A DNA stretch of 64,000 nucleotides from JAVBMU01 sp031552185. Lineage in GTDB: Bacteria; Actinomycetota; Actinomycetes; Actinomycetales; Cellulomonadaceae. Every line of letters begins with the position of its first letter. Position 1 is the stretch's first letter. Location: assembly GCA_031552185.1 (NCBI GenBank), contig JAVBMU010000046.1, positions 24,824-88,823 of the forward strand, written 5' to 3'. Below, piece by piece: positions 24,329 to 32,993 of this stretch. The notes beneath the pieces were generated by a model, which searched no databases, was not told the origin of the DNA, and worked only from the letters and a program-made list of their open reading frames with translations. The position numbers were made by a program, and so were the translations under genes.

Positions 24329-25525
24329 GTGACCTCGTTCGCATCGGACAACTACGCTCCCGCGCACCCCGAAGTCCTGGCGGCCATCGCCGAGGCGAAC
24401 GCCGGTTCGGCCGGTTCCTACGGCGCCGACCCCTGGACCGAGCAGCTCGCGATCGTGGTGCAGGCCACCTTCGGGCCGGACGCCGTCGCCTTTCCGGTCC
24501 TGACCGGCACGGGTGCGAACGTGGTCAGCCTGATGGCGGCCACCCCGCGCTGGGGCGGCGTCATCACGACTCGGCAGGCGCACACCAACACGGACGAGAA
24601 CGGCGCGCCGGAGCGGATCGGCGGCCTGAAGCTGCTCACCGTCGATACCTCGGACGCCAAGCTCACCCCCGCCGATCTGGACGCTTACCTGGCCGACGTC
24701 GGCGACGTCCACCGCGCCCAGCCGTCGGTCGTTTCGGTCACCCAGGCGACGGAACTCGGCACCGTCTACACCCCCGCCGAGTTGGCCGCCATCGTCCGGG
24801 CGGCCCACGAGCGCGGCTGGGCGGTGCACATGGACGGGTCGCGGCTCGCGAACGCTGCGGCCGCGCTCGATCTGGAACTGCGCGAACTCACCACGGACGT
24901 CGGCATCGACCTGGTCTCCTTCGGCGGCACCAAGAACGGTGCGATGCTCGGCGAGGCGGTCATCGTGCCCGACGCCGCGGGCCCGGCGGGGTCCCAGTTC
25001 GCCGGCGCGATCGGTTACCTGCGCAAGTTCTCGGCTCAACTCGCCTCCAAGCAGCGCTTCGTCGCCGCCCAGTTGCTCGCGCTGCTCGGCAAGAGTCCGG
25101 TGCGGGCGCCCCGCGTGTCGCCCGACCATCGGATCGGCAGTCTGACGCGGACCTGGGGGGAGATCGCCGGCAAGGTGCCGCTGCGCGGCGAGATCCTGCG
25201 CGACGACGACAAGCCCGGGGACGACCCCCTGTGGCTGCGCAATGCCCGGCAGGCCAACGCCATGGCCGCCCTGCTGCGCAGCCACGTGGAGGGACTGCCG
25301 AACGTGACCTTCACGCAGCCGACCCAGGCCAACTCCCTGTTCGCGATCGTGCCGCGGGCGGGGGCCGAACGGGTCCGCCGCCGGTTCCCGTTCTACGACT
25401 GGGCGCCCGGACCTACGCCGGGCACGGTCGAGGTGCGGTGGATGTGCGCCTGGGACACCGCGCCGGCCGACGTCGAGGCTTTCGCCGACGCCGTGCGCGC
25501 CGAGATCGCCCGGCAATCGGCCTAG
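24329..25525 (+). CDS. ltaE: low-specificity threonine aldolase-like PLP enzyme with an insertion
   Basis: A 398-residue enzyme of the beta-eliminating lyase/threonine aldolase family, cleaving L-threonine or L-allo-threonine to glycine and acetaldehyde. Visible are SDNYAPAHPEVLAAIAEAN, VQATFGPDAVAFPVLTGTGA, WAVHMDGSRLANAAAA (PLP Asp) and the PLP lysine in SFGGTKNGAMLGEAV. It is longer than the usual 340-350 residues because of about 45 extra residues after the ALLGKSP stretch (SPDHRIGSLTRTWGEIAGKV). The GTG at 24329 lies 7 nt after TAGTCT (24317-24322), so the mRNA may be leaderless. A dispersed GAGCGATTCCGAATTG motif follows the stop. Confidence 0.85.
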   Translation: MTSFASDNYAPAHPEVLAAIAEANAGSAGSYGADPWTEQLAIVVQATFGPDAVAFPVLTGTGANVVSLMAATPRWGGVITTRQAHTNTDENGAPERIGGLKLLTVDTSDAKLTPADLDAYLADVGDVHRAQPSVVSVTQATELGTVYTPAELAAIVRAAHERGWAVHMDGSRLANAAAALDLELRELTTDVGIDLVSFGGTKNGAMLGEAVIVPDAAGPAGSQFAGAIGYLRKFSAQLASKQRFVAAQLLALLGKSPVRAPRVSPDHRIGSLTRTWGEIAGKVPLRGEILRDDDKPGDDPLWLRNARQANAMAALLRSHVEGLPNVTFTQPTQANSLFAIVPRAGAERVRRRFPFYDWAPGPTPGTVEVRWMCAWDTAPADVEAFADAVRAEIARQSA

Positions 25526-25527
25526 CT

Positions 25528-25543
25528 GAGCGATTCCGAATTG
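25528..25543 (+). repeat. dispersed motif GAGCGATTCCGAATTG just after the threonine aldolase stop
   Basis: This 16-mer recurs at 62909-62924 (one mismatch) and, inverted, at 63215-63230. Each copy lies downstream of a coding sequence and reads in the same direction as that gene. Confidence 0.7.
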
Positions 25544-25595
25544 CTGCGGCATCATCGCCGGCGGGGCACGCTTGCCGCCCGCCCGCCCGCGGCCG

Positions 25596-25853
25596 TCAGT
25601 GCCCGCCGGCGACGATGCCCGCAATGCCGGCGACGACCGCGGCCACGATGATGCCGAAGCACAGGCAGGCGACCGCGACGCGCCACGGCGCGGGCCGCGG
25701 CGCGGGCACCTCGGGGGCAGCGCCGTCGGCCGGGCGACGGGCCGGTGACAGCAGCCGCAGCCCGAGCGCAAACAGCGCCGGCAACCCGGCCCCGACCAGC
25801 AGGCCGACGCCGATGACCTGGCCCAGCGCGGACCATTCGATGTACTCGCTCAC
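25596..25853 (-). CDS. small two-helix membrane protein coupled to the phosphate transporter
   Basis: An 85-residue protein with one helix near the N-terminus (VIGVGLLVGAGLPALFALGL) and one at the C-terminus, joined by a Pro/Ala-rich linker. Its ATG overlaps the stop of the PiT gene by four bases, so it is translated with it. No family recognised. A small subunit or stabiliser of the transporter is plausible from the coupling alone. The second PiT gene has no such partner. Confidence 0.72.
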   Translation of the reverse strand: MSEYIEWSALGQVIGVGLLVGAGLPALFALGLRLLSPARRPADGAAPEVPAPRPAPWRVAVACLCFGIIVAAVVAGIAGIVAGGH

Positions 25854-27151
25854 GCGGGCAACTCCCTGGATCGGCCGCCGGACGCGGTCGTGTCATCGTC
25901 GGAAACGGCGGAATGGACCAGCAGCGAATCGGTGCCGCGCGCGTCGGCCGGAAGCGGTAGGGCATCGGTGCCGCGCGCGTCGGCCAGGAGCGTGTCGGCG
26001 TCGGCCGCAGCCGCCCGGGCGACCTCGCCCGGCTCGTGCCATTCCTGGGTGACATTGTGCGCCGAGATCGGCGATCGCCGCGCCCCGAGGTAGGCCGACA
26101 CGGCAACGCCCACCAGGAGGCCGAAGACGATCGTGGTGCCGAGCGCACCGTGGATGACGGCCTGGATGCCGTAGCAGAGGGCGCCGACCGTGCCCGCGCA
26201 GGGCAACGTGATCAGCCAGGCCGTGCCCATCTTGCGCACCACCCGCCACCGCACCGTGGCCCCGGGCATCCCCACCCCCGAGCCGAGAATGGAGCCGGAG
26301 GCCACCTGCGTTGTCGACAACGAGAATCCGAAGTGGCTGGACAGCAGGATGACCGACGCCGACGACATGTCCGCCGCCATCCCCTGCCGGGCCTCGATCT
26401 CCGTCAGTCCCCGCCCCAGAGTGCGGATGACCCGCCACCCGCCCAGATAGGTGCCGGCCGCCATCGCGGCCGCGCAGGAAAGGATCACCCACAGCGGGAC
26501 CCCCGCCGACGCCGGCACCGCCCCGCCGGCGATCAGCGCCAGCAGGATGATGCCCATCGACTTCTGCGCGTCATTGGTGCCGTGGGCAAGCGAGATCAGC
26601 GACGCCGCACCGATCTGGCCCCACCGGTAGCGGTGGCCGGCCGGGTCCGGCGGCAGGTCCCGGGTGATCCGGACGACCAGCCGGGTCCCGATCGACGCGA
26701 CGAGGATCGCCACGGCGGGCGCGCAGACGGCCGGCATGACGACCTTGGCGACCAGGCCGGACCACAGGACGCCCGAGGTCCCGGCCGCAGCCAGCACCGA
26801 GCCGACGATGCCGCCGACCAGCGCGTGCGAGGACGAGGAGGGGATCGCCAGCAGCCAGGTGGTGAGGTTCCAGCAGATGCCGCCGACCAGTCCCCCGAAG
26901 ACGACGGGGAGGGTGACGACACTCGCGTCGACCAGGCCCTTGGCGATCGTCGCGGCGACGGTCAGCGACAACATCGCGCCGACGAGATTCAGCACGGCCG
27001 CCAGCGTGACGGCGGGCTTGGGCTTCAGCGCCCCCGTCGCGATCGAGGAGGCCATGGCATTGCCGGTGTCGTTGAATCCATTGGTGAAATCGAAGGCCAG
27101 GGCTGTCACGACGACGAGCACAAGTAAGAGCGTCCCGGTCACGGTACCCAT
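25850..27151 (-). CDS. pit: PiT-family low-affinity inorganic phosphate transporter, copy 1
   Basis: A 433-residue membrane transporter using the proton gradient to import metal-phosphate. The duplicated PiT signature is visible: ALAFDFTNGFNDTGNAMASS near the N-terminus and SLAHGTNDAQKSMGIILLAL in the second half, with SSSHALVGGIVGSVLAAAG between. About 10 helices plus a hydrophilic Ala/Asp-rich C-terminal tail containing two copies of LLADARGTDALPLPA-like sequence. It is a close paralogue of the gene at 27304-28521. A PHO-box-like repeat lies 54-86 nt upstream of the ATG. Followed by the coupled small membrane protein. Confidence 0.93.
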   Translation of the reverse strand: MGTVTGTLLLVLVVVTALAFDFTNGFNDTGNAMASSIATGALKPKPAVTLAAVLNLVGAMLSLTVAATIAKGLVDASVVTLPVVFGGLVGGICWNLTTWLLAIPSSSSHALVGGIVGSVLAAAGTSGVLWSGLVAKVVMPAVCAPAVAILVASIGTRLVVRITRDLPPDPAGHRYRWGQIGAASLISLAHGTNDAQKSMGIILLALIAGGAVPASAGVPLWVILSCAAAMAAGTYLGGWRVIRTLGRGLTEIEARQGMAADMSSASVILLSSHFGFSLSTTQVASGSILGSGVGMPGATVRWRVVRKMGTAWLITLPCAGTVGALCYGIQAVIHGALGTTIVFGLLVGVAVSAYLGARRSPISAHNVTQEWHEPGEVARAAAADADTLLADARGTDALPLPADARGTDSLLVHSAVSDDDTTASGGRSRELPA

Positions 27152-27204
27152 GGTCGGGCCGGCCGGACAGTGGTCCGCACCAACCGGTAGGTTCTTTGAC
27201 CAGT

Positions 27205-27237
27205 GTTCATCGAGCGTTCATCCGGTGTTCGAACCGG
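27205..27237. promoter_or_regulatory. PHO-box-like array of three 11-nt direct repeats upstream of pit copy 1
   Basis: GTTCATCGAGC, GTTCATCCGGT and GTTCGAACCGG are contiguous. Streptomyces PhoP boxes are built of 11-nt direct repeat units starting GTTCAYC, and these fit in period and core. A fourth, weaker unit (ATGTTCGAACA) follows at 27238. Confidence 0.75.
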
Positions 27238-27303
27238 ATGTTCGAACACCGGCGACCGCAGGGCCGCCGGGCGGTGCGGTCAGGAGCCACCGGGCGGTTG
27301 CGG

Positions 27304-28521
27304 TCAGTGCGCGACGGCGCCCCGCAGGGTGATCGCGCCGGCGACGCCAACGGGCGCCTGGGCCGGCCGGGACTCGGGCCCGGTCTCGGCCGCCGCCGGC
27401 GCAGCATCCCAGGCCGCGTTGACGGTCTCAGCCGAGACGGGCGCGCGCCGCGAGGCGAGGAAGATCGTCGTCGACACGGCGACCAACAGGGCGAACACGA
27501 GCCCGGTGCCGAGCAGCCCGCCCACCCCCGCCTGAATTCCGTAGCACGTGGCCCCGACCAGGCCGGCCAGCGGCAATGTGATCAGCCACGCCACCACCAT
27601 CCGGCCGGCGGTCCGCCAGCGCACGGGCGCGCCCGGCATGCCCAGACCCGAGCCCAGGATCGAGCCGGTGGCGACCTGCGTCGTGGACAGCGAGAAGCCG
27701 AAGTGGCTGGACAACAGGATGACCGAGGCAGAGGACATGTCCGCCGCCATCCCCTGCCGGGCATCGATCTCGGTCAGTCCGCGGCCCAGCGTGCGGATGA
27801 CCCGCCACCCGCCCAGGTAGGTGCCGGCCGCCATCGCCCCGGCGCAGGAGACGATGACCCAGCCGGGCACCCCGGACGAGGCCGGCACCGCCCCGCCGGC
27901 GATCAGCGCCAGCAGGATGATGCCCATCGACTTCTGCGCGTCATTGGTGCCGTGGGCCAGCGAGATCAGCGACGCCGAGCCGATCTGCCCCCACCGGAAT
28001 CGACGTCCGGTGCGGTCCTGTTCCAACCCGCGGGTGATCCGCTCCACCATTCGGGTTCCGGTCGAGGCGACCAGGATCGCGACGACCGGCGCCGCCAGCG
28101 CCGGGATCGCGACCTTCGCGACGACGCCGGACCAGATCACCCCGCCGGACCCCGCGCCCGCCAACACGGCACCGACGACGCCGCCGACCAGCGCGTGCGA
28201 GGACGAGGAGGGAATGCCGAACAGCCAGGTGACGAGGTTCCACGTGATCCCGCCGACCAGCCCCGCGAAGACCACCTGGAGGCTCACCGCCCCGGCGTCG
28301 ACGATGCCCTTGGCGATGGTCGCCGCCACGGTCAGCGACAGGAATGCCCCCACGAGGTTCAGTGCCGCCGAGAGGGCCACCGCCGCTTTCGGCTTGAGCG
28401 CCCCGGTCGCGATGGACGAGGCCATCGCGTTACCCGTGTCGTGGAAGCCGTTGGTGAAATCGAACGCAAGCGCCGTCACGACGACCAGCACCAGGAGCAG
28501 ATCTACGGTCACAGGCCCCAT
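27304..28521 (-). CDS. pit: PiT-family low-affinity inorganic phosphate transporter, copy 2
   Basis: A 405-residue paralogue of the adjacent transporter, with the same ALAFDFTNGFHDTGNAMASS and SLAHGTNDAQKSMGIILLAL signatures. It is near-identical through most helices, also at DNA level, and differs mainly in the C-terminal tail, which is shorter and lacks the repeat. The two genes are a tandem duplication on the minus strand, 152 nt apart, each with its own PHO-box array at about the same distance, so they are probably separate transcription units. Copy 2 has no coupled small protein. Confidence 0.93.
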   Translation of the reverse strand: MGPVTVDLLLVLVVVTALAFDFTNGFHDTGNAMASSIATGALKPKAAVALSAALNLVGAFLSLTVAATIAKGIVDAGAVSLQVVFAGLVGGITWNLVTWLFGIPSSSSHALVGGVVGAVLAGAGSGGVIWSGVVAKVAIPALAAPVVAILVASTGTRMVERITRGLEQDRTGRRFRWGQIGSASLISLAHGTNDAQKSMGIILLALIAGGAVPASSGVPGWVIVSCAGAMAAGTYLGGWRVIRTLGRGLTEIDARQGMAADMSSASVILLSSHFGFSLSTTQVATGSILGSGLGMPGAPVRWRTAGRMVVAWLITLPLAGLVGATCYGIQAGVGGLLGTGLVFALLVAVSTTIFLASRRAPVSAETVNAAWDAAPAAAETGPESRPAQAPVGVAGAITLRGAVAH

Positions 28522-28542
28522 AGTGCAGGTACCCCAGCAGCG

Positions 28543-28571
28543 GGAATAGACGAAAACTGACCTGTGGACAA
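28543..28571 (-). promoter_or_regulatory. candidate promoter of pit copy 2
   Basis: On the minus strand TTGTCC (28566-28571) and TATTCC (28543-28548) are 17 bp apart. The -35 lies 2 bp from the edge of the PHO-box array, the usual place for an activator. Confidence 0.45.
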
Positions 28572-28573
28572 GA

Positions 28574-28617
28574 GTTCACCGAGCGTTCACCTTGCGTTTC
28601 GGGACTGTTCGCGCACC
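28574..28617. promoter_or_regulatory. PHO-box-like array of four 11-nt direct repeats upstream of pit copy 2
   Basis: GTTCACCGAGC, GTTCACCTTGC, GTTTCGGGACT and GTTCGCGCACC are contiguous at exact 11-nt spacing, the first two being textbook GTTCACC units. They lie 53-96 nt upstream of the ATG, matching the arrangement at copy 1. Confidence 0.82.
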
Positions 28618-28644
28618 CCCGCAGGCCTCGCCCGGCCCCGCGCC

Positions 28645-29886
28645 TCACACCGGCGGCAGCACCTCGGTGGCGAGGTCCACCAGCCAGCGGCAGGCCGTCA
28701 CCCGTTCCCGGAACAAAGCCGCGCCGGACGGGTCAACGGGAGTGTCCATCAGTTCCACGGGGACCAGGGAGACGACGCTGCGCAGCGCCGCCGAGGCCAC
28801 GAATCCTTGGTGCACGTCCTCGATGGACGCCTCGACCCGACCGGCCGCGAGGCCGGCCACGTGCACCGCCTCCGCCTGCGGCAACAGGATCGGCAGCCGC
28901 GCGGCGGCCAGCTCACCAGTAAACACCTGACCGAACAGCAACAGGCCGAGGTCGAAGCCGACCGGCATCGGCGTGGCCGGCGCCCAGTCGACCGCGACGA
29001 ACGTGCCGGGCTCCGTCCTGGGCACCAGGAGTTTGGCCGGGGCGGCGTTGCCGTGCGCCGGCAGGTGCGGCAGGTGCGCCGCCACCGTCGCCAGGTCCTC
29101 CAGGCGGGCGCACAGCACGGTGAGATCGGCCCGCAGCGAGACGACGTCGGGCAACTCGTCGATCAGCGGGGCGACCCAGGGGGAATCGAGGGAGAGCATG
29201 GACAACGCGCAGGTGCGCACCTGCCGCGAGGCGGCCAGCACGCCGGCGTAGTCCGGCCGGGTCCGGACCGGGCCGGCCCGGCCCGCCCGGCGGGCCGAGA
29301 CCAGGCCGAGCGCGAACGCCGCACGCAAGAAGCGAGCATCGGTCCAGTTCGGATCGACGTCGACATCCTCCATCCAGATGGCCGCGTGGTCCGCGACAGC
29401 GTCGTCCACGAAGCCGATCCGCGGCGGGCGAAGGCCAACGGTCTGCCCCGCGAACGGGACGTTCCGGAACGAGGCGGCGGCCGCCTCCCGGCTGACGTCG
29501 ATCTCGGCCCGCCAGGGCAGCCGGTCCGCGAGGAGGGCGGCGACCTCCTCGGGCAGCGCATCGAACTGCGGCCAGAGCCGCGGGTGGCGCAGCGTCTTGA
29601 CGAAGGCCTTCCAGCCCACCGGGTCCCCCGCGCCGATCCGGGCCACGCCGCGCACGCGGTGCAGGCCCGCCGTGGTGGGAGAACTACCCGCCCGGCCGCA
29701 ATCGGTCGCCGTCGCCCACTCGATCGTGACATCGGCCGGATCGACGGGCGCTGCGGCGGAACCGAGCAACGTCGCCACGATCTCCCGCAGGCGCTCCTCG
29801 GTGGGCGCCACGGGGCCGAGCATGGCCAGATCCAGGGGATTTGCCGTCAGAACGTCGGGAGCCGGCGATGGCGGTGCAAAGGTCAC
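28645..29886 (-). CDS. aminoglycoside phosphotransferase-fold protein lacking key kinase residues
   Basis: A 413-residue protein of the APH/choline-kinase fold. The catalytic loop reads LPAHGNAAPAKLLVP, where active members have HGD-x4-N: both the catalytic Asp and the metal-binding Asn are replaced (Asn and Lys). The metal Asp in FVAVDWAPATP and the following GFDLGLLLFG are kept. It is therefore likely a pseudokinase or has altered chemistry. The GTG at 29886 has no clear ribosome site; an ATG at 29823 is the alternative. Stands alone between pit copy 2 and the PAS gene. Substrate unknown. Confidence 0.72.
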   Translation of the reverse strand: MTFAPPSPAPDVLTANPLDLAMLGPVAPTEERLREIVATLLGSAAAPVDPADVTIEWATATDCGRAGSSPTTAGLHRVRGVARIGAGDPVGWKAFVKTLRHPRLWPQFDALPEEVAALLADRLPWRAEIDVSREAAAASFRNVPFAGQTVGLRPPRIGFVDDAVADHAAIWMEDVDVDPNWTDARFLRAAFALGLVSARRAGRAGPVRTRPDYAGVLAASRQVRTCALSMLSLDSPWVAPLIDELPDVVSLRADLTVLCARLEDLATVAAHLPHLPAHGNAAPAKLLVPRTEPGTFVAVDWAPATPMPVGFDLGLLLFGQVFTGELAAARLPILLPQAEAVHVAGLAAGRVEASIEDVHQGFVASAALRSVVSLVPVELMDTPVDPSGAALFRERVTACRWLVDLATEVLPPV

Positions 29887-29972
29887 ACATCATCATGTCG
29901 CGCCGGGCCCGGGTCAACAACCGGAACCGGAAACAAATAGATCGGGAGCGGAGAAATCGCCCGATCACCGCG

Positions 29973-31334
29973 TTAGCCGTCGACGCGCGCCGCCGCCTGC
30001 CCCGCGATGGTCAACTGCTGGACCCGGGCCATCAGCGGCCCGGAGTCGTACGGGTGGCTCTCCCGCATACACCGCTGGGCCAGGTGACGCAGCGTCACCA
30101 TTTGCGCGAAACCCGCGCTGAGCTGGGAGTCGATCGGCCGGAGGTGGCCGCTCACGGACGCCGAGACACCGTGCCGGATCAGCAGGTTGCGCCACATGAA
30201 CAGGAAGGACTGGAACTCGCCGAGCACCGTCTGCAGCGACTCCACCAGGGCGACGACCTCGGTCATGTTTCGAGTGTGCTGGGCGAGCGAACGGGCGAGC
30301 ATCTCGACCGTGGAGCGCAGCGTGGCGCACACGTCCGGGATGAAGACCTTGTCCTGCTCCTCGGTGTCTCCCGAGAGCAGGCCCTCGCAGAAGGTGATCA
30401 CCCAGTCGCTGTGCAGTTTCGACACCGCGATCCGGACCTGGAGGCCGGCGATCAAGTGCCGGTCGGCGTCGAGCTGCGCGGCCAAAGATCCGAGGTAGCG
30501 CAGCGTCTGGGTGCCGTCGCGTTCCATCGCGACGGCGGTGGACAGAACCGCCGGCGCCTGCGCGGCGACAACCTCGGAGGCCGTCCGGGCGGCAACGCTC
30601 GCCCGCTGCAGGCCCCGGGCGCGCTCCGAGGCGTCGAGCGACGCGCGGTGCAGATCGTCCCCGAGCGCCTTGTACCGATCCAGTTCGGCGAGCAGCGCGC
30701 TCGCTTCCTCGTCGATGGAACGCGCGATCGCCCGAATCTGCTCGATCCCGGTGTCGCCCCCCGCCTCGATCGGGGTGGCCGTCTCCTTCGCCCGCTCGGC
30801 CCGCGTGCTCGCCTCCGCCGGCAACGCGGCCCGCATGAAGTCCTCATACGTCTGAAAACCGAGCTTGGCCAGACCCTCGAGAATGAGCTGCTTGCCCAGA
30901 ATCGCGGCGTCGGCCCGGCTCATTCCGGCGGCGCGGGCCTCGAGTTCGCGGTGCAGGACGTCTTCATAAAGCGACGCGGCCGCAACCCAGATTTCCTGGA
31001 CGCTCGGCGAGGTGCGCACCGAGAGATAACCGCCGGGGACGGGCGTCACGGTCGCGTAGACCCAGTAGCGGGCGCCGTCATTCGCCTTATTCAGTACATA
31101 ACCGGCGAACGGTACGCCGTCCTGGATGACGTCCCACATCAACCGGAAGACACCCGCCGGCATTTCCGGAGCGCGCACGATCGAGTGCGGCGAACCCACG
31201 AGCTCTGCCCGCGAATAGCGAGCGATCCGGGAGAAGACCGAATTCGCGCCGGTGATCACGCCGTGATCATCGGTCAAGGAAAAGAACATCTCGTGCGGGC
31301 GAACACCGCGCACCTGTGCGGAGGGACGGGACAT
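29973..31334 (-). CDS. Aer-type PAS domain protein with a coiled-coil C-terminus and no MCP domain
   Basis: A 453-residue soluble protein. Residues about 10-120 form a PAS domain of the Aer type: PHSIVRAPEMPAGVFRLMWD followed by GYVLNKANDGARYWVYATVT matches the aerotaxis receptor's FAD-binding PAS, including the conserved Trp in YWV. The rest is long alpha-helix with heptad-like Ala/Leu/Arg pattern, without the methyl-accepting hairpin signature or membrane segments. It probably senses redox or light through a flavin and signals through helices to an unknown partner. The ATG at 31334 has AGGAAGG upstream; an earlier ATG (31373) is less supported. No chemotaxis genes are in the window. Confidence 0.75.
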   Translation of the reverse strand: MSRPSAQVRGVRPHEMFFSLTDDHGVITGANSVFSRIARYSRAELVGSPHSIVRAPEMPAGVFRLMWDVIQDGVPFAGYVLNKANDGARYWVYATVTPVPGGYLSVRTSPSVQEIWVAAASLYEDVLHRELEARAAGMSRADAAILGKQLILEGLAKLGFQTYEDFMRAALPAEASTRAERAKETATPIEAGGDTGIEQIRAIARSIDEEASALLAELDRYKALGDDLHRASLDASERARGLQRASVAARTASEVVAAQAPAVLSTAVAMERDGTQTLRYLGSLAAQLDADRHLIAGLQVRIAVSKLHSDWVITFCEGLLSGDTEEQDKVFIPDVCATLRSTVEMLARSLAQHTRNMTEVVALVESLQTVLGEFQSFLFMWRNLLIRHGVSASVSGHLRPIDSQLSAGFAQMVTLRHLAQRCMRESHPYDSGPLMARVQQLTIAGQAAARVDG

Positions 31335-31652
31335 GGAACGCGCCTTCCTGCGGACAACGGCTCTCGCATCCATGAGCCTGCACCCGCCTGGCGGCCGACA
31401 ACGAGCATCCTCGCGCACCGCGGCGGGACAACCGCAGGAGCCGGACCGAGCATCTCGGACCTGCCCAGGATAGTGCACGCCGGGCGCGCCTCGGCGCGCG
31501 TTCACGCGACCCGCACAAACCACGCGCAGCCCGGTTCTCGAGATATTCGGTCGGCGGGAATCAATGGGCCGCGCCGGCTGAATCGCATTGTTTGACGGAA
31601 TTCCGAATTTCGGGGCACCATCCACAATTGCGGCACCGGAAGCCCCGGGCCG
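31335..31652. other. gene-less stretch between the PAS gene and the AAA ATPase gene
   Basis: Both neighbours are on the minus strand, so this holds the 3' end of the ATPase transcript and the PAS promoter. An AT-rich patch (GGAATTCCGAATTTCGG, near 31605) resembles the dispersed TTCCGAATT motif found elsewhere, but the match is weak. Confidence 0.4.
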
Positions 31653-32993
31653 CTACAGGTAGTGCCCGACGGCGGGGGCCGGCTTCCACCGCCCGGTTGA
31701 GGTGATCTCAAGGATCTTGGCGGTGCTCAGCGCCTCGCGGCCGTGCTCCAGCACCGCCCGCCGGGAGACCTCGCGGATCTCGGCTCCCGTCGCGCCGTCC
31801 AACGAGTCGGCGATGGCGGCCAGGTCCAGGCCGGCCCCGCCGTCGGGCAGATACAGCGTCAGGATCGCCTCCCGGGCCTGGGGCCCGGGCACCGGAACCT
31901 CGACAATGGTGTCGAACCGGCCCGGCCGCTTGACGGCCGGGTCGAGCGCCCCCGGGTCGTTGGTCGTCGCCAGGGTCAGCACGTCGTTGCGGACCCGGGC
32001 GCCGTCGAGGGCGTTCAGGAACTCGGAAAAGCCCGAGGACCGGCGCATTCCCTTGTCCGCGACGGCGTCGATATCCTCCAGAATCACCAACGTCGGGCCG
32101 AGCCGTTCCACTTCCTGGTAGAGGCTCTCCGAGGCCCGGGCCAGGACGTCCGGCTCGACCACCATGACCGTCAGCCGGCCGGCGACTTCGGCCGCGAGGA
32201 TGCGCCCCAGCTTGGTCTTCCCGACGCCGGGCTTGCCGGCCAGGAGCAGGCCGCGGCTCGTGGACAGGCCGAGGGAGAGCAGGTCATCACGCCGGATGGT
32301 GCCGGTCGAGATGAACAGTTCGACCTCGTCCCACACGTGCTTCGGCAGGATCAGGTCGGCGCGGGTCTCGACGGTCGGGGTCAGCGGCGAGAACGCGATC
32401 TGGCCGCCGCCGGCGACCGAGACGCCGAGCACCCGCCCCCGGTAGGGGTTGGCATCACCCTTGAGTGCGGCGGCGAAGTCGTCCAGCAGCGTCTCGGCGA
32501 GTGGGCGCTGCCCGGGTTCGGTATAGACGGTGATGTCCGCCGGGTGCCCGCCGCAGATGTGCAGGCCGACCGGGCGATCCCGCAACGTGCCGGTCGGGAA
32601 GAACACCGTGAGGTGGAACGGCACGGAGACGGTGTGATCCTCGCCGAGGTTGAGCGGCCGCCATTCGGGCGACCGCCCGTACGGCCCGAAGAGTTCGATG
32701 GCGCCCTCGTGCTCCCCCATCCACTCGGCCAGGACATGCCCGTGCAGCAGCAATTGGGGATCGGACAGGTCGCGCTCGACCTTGGACATCTCCGACTCGG
32801 CGACGCCCAGCTTGCCCGCCACCCACTTGGACGTGTTGGTCGGCTTGGGTTCCGCGCGCGGTGCGCCCAGAATCTGGGCCAGGACGCTGATCGTCTCCAG
32901 GGTCTCGTCATAGAGGCCGCCGTCGACCTCCGGCCAGAGCAGCTTGGCAACCTGCTCGTTCGCCCCGGCGACGCCGGTCCTCACTTCGGGCAT
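31653..32993 (-). CDS. AAA ATPase (CDC48/FtsH-like single module) of unknown target
   Basis: A 446-residue protein. Residues about 1-200 are an uncharacterised alpha/beta domain. The AAA module follows: Walker A LLLAGKPGVGKTKLGRIL, Walker B LVILEDIDAVADKG, sensor 1 LTLATTNDPGALD, Arg finger region VKRPGRFDTIVEVPVP, and a C-terminal lid with GATGAEIREVSRRAV. It probably remodels a protein substrate with ATP. The ATG at 32993 has GAGGTG upstream, but the repeat array at 32997-33043 places similar ribosome sites before two in-frame GTG codons, so several starts are possible and a GTG at 33146 is the longest. Stands alone. Confidence 0.82.
   Translation of the reverse strand: MPEVRTGVAGANEQVAKLLWPEVDGGLYDETLETISVLAQILGAPRAEPKPTNTSKWVAGKLGVAESEMSKVERDLSDPQLLLHGHVLAEWMGEHEGAIELFGPYGRSPEWRPLNLGEDHTVSVPFHLTVFFPTGTLRDRPVGLHICGGHPADITVYTEPGQRPLAETLLDDFAAALKGDANPYRGRVLGVSVAGGGQIAFSPLTPTVETRADLILPKHVWDEVELFISTGTIRRDDLLSLGLSTSRGLLLAGKPGVGKTKLGRILAAEVAGRLTVMVVEPDVLARASESLYQEVERLGPTLVILEDIDAVADKGMRRSSGFSEFLNALDGARVRNDVLTLATTNDPGALDPAVKRPGRFDTIVEVPVPGPQAREAILTLYLPDGGAGLDLAAIADSLDGATGAEIREVSRRAVLEHGREALSTAKILEITSTGRWKPAPAVGHYL

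Noticed and set aside
22412..25771. A 1119-residue version of the region 4-zinc finger protein
   Set aside because: Its N-terminal half is antisense to the threonine aldolase gene. ATG 24046 with AAAGAGG is the plausible start.
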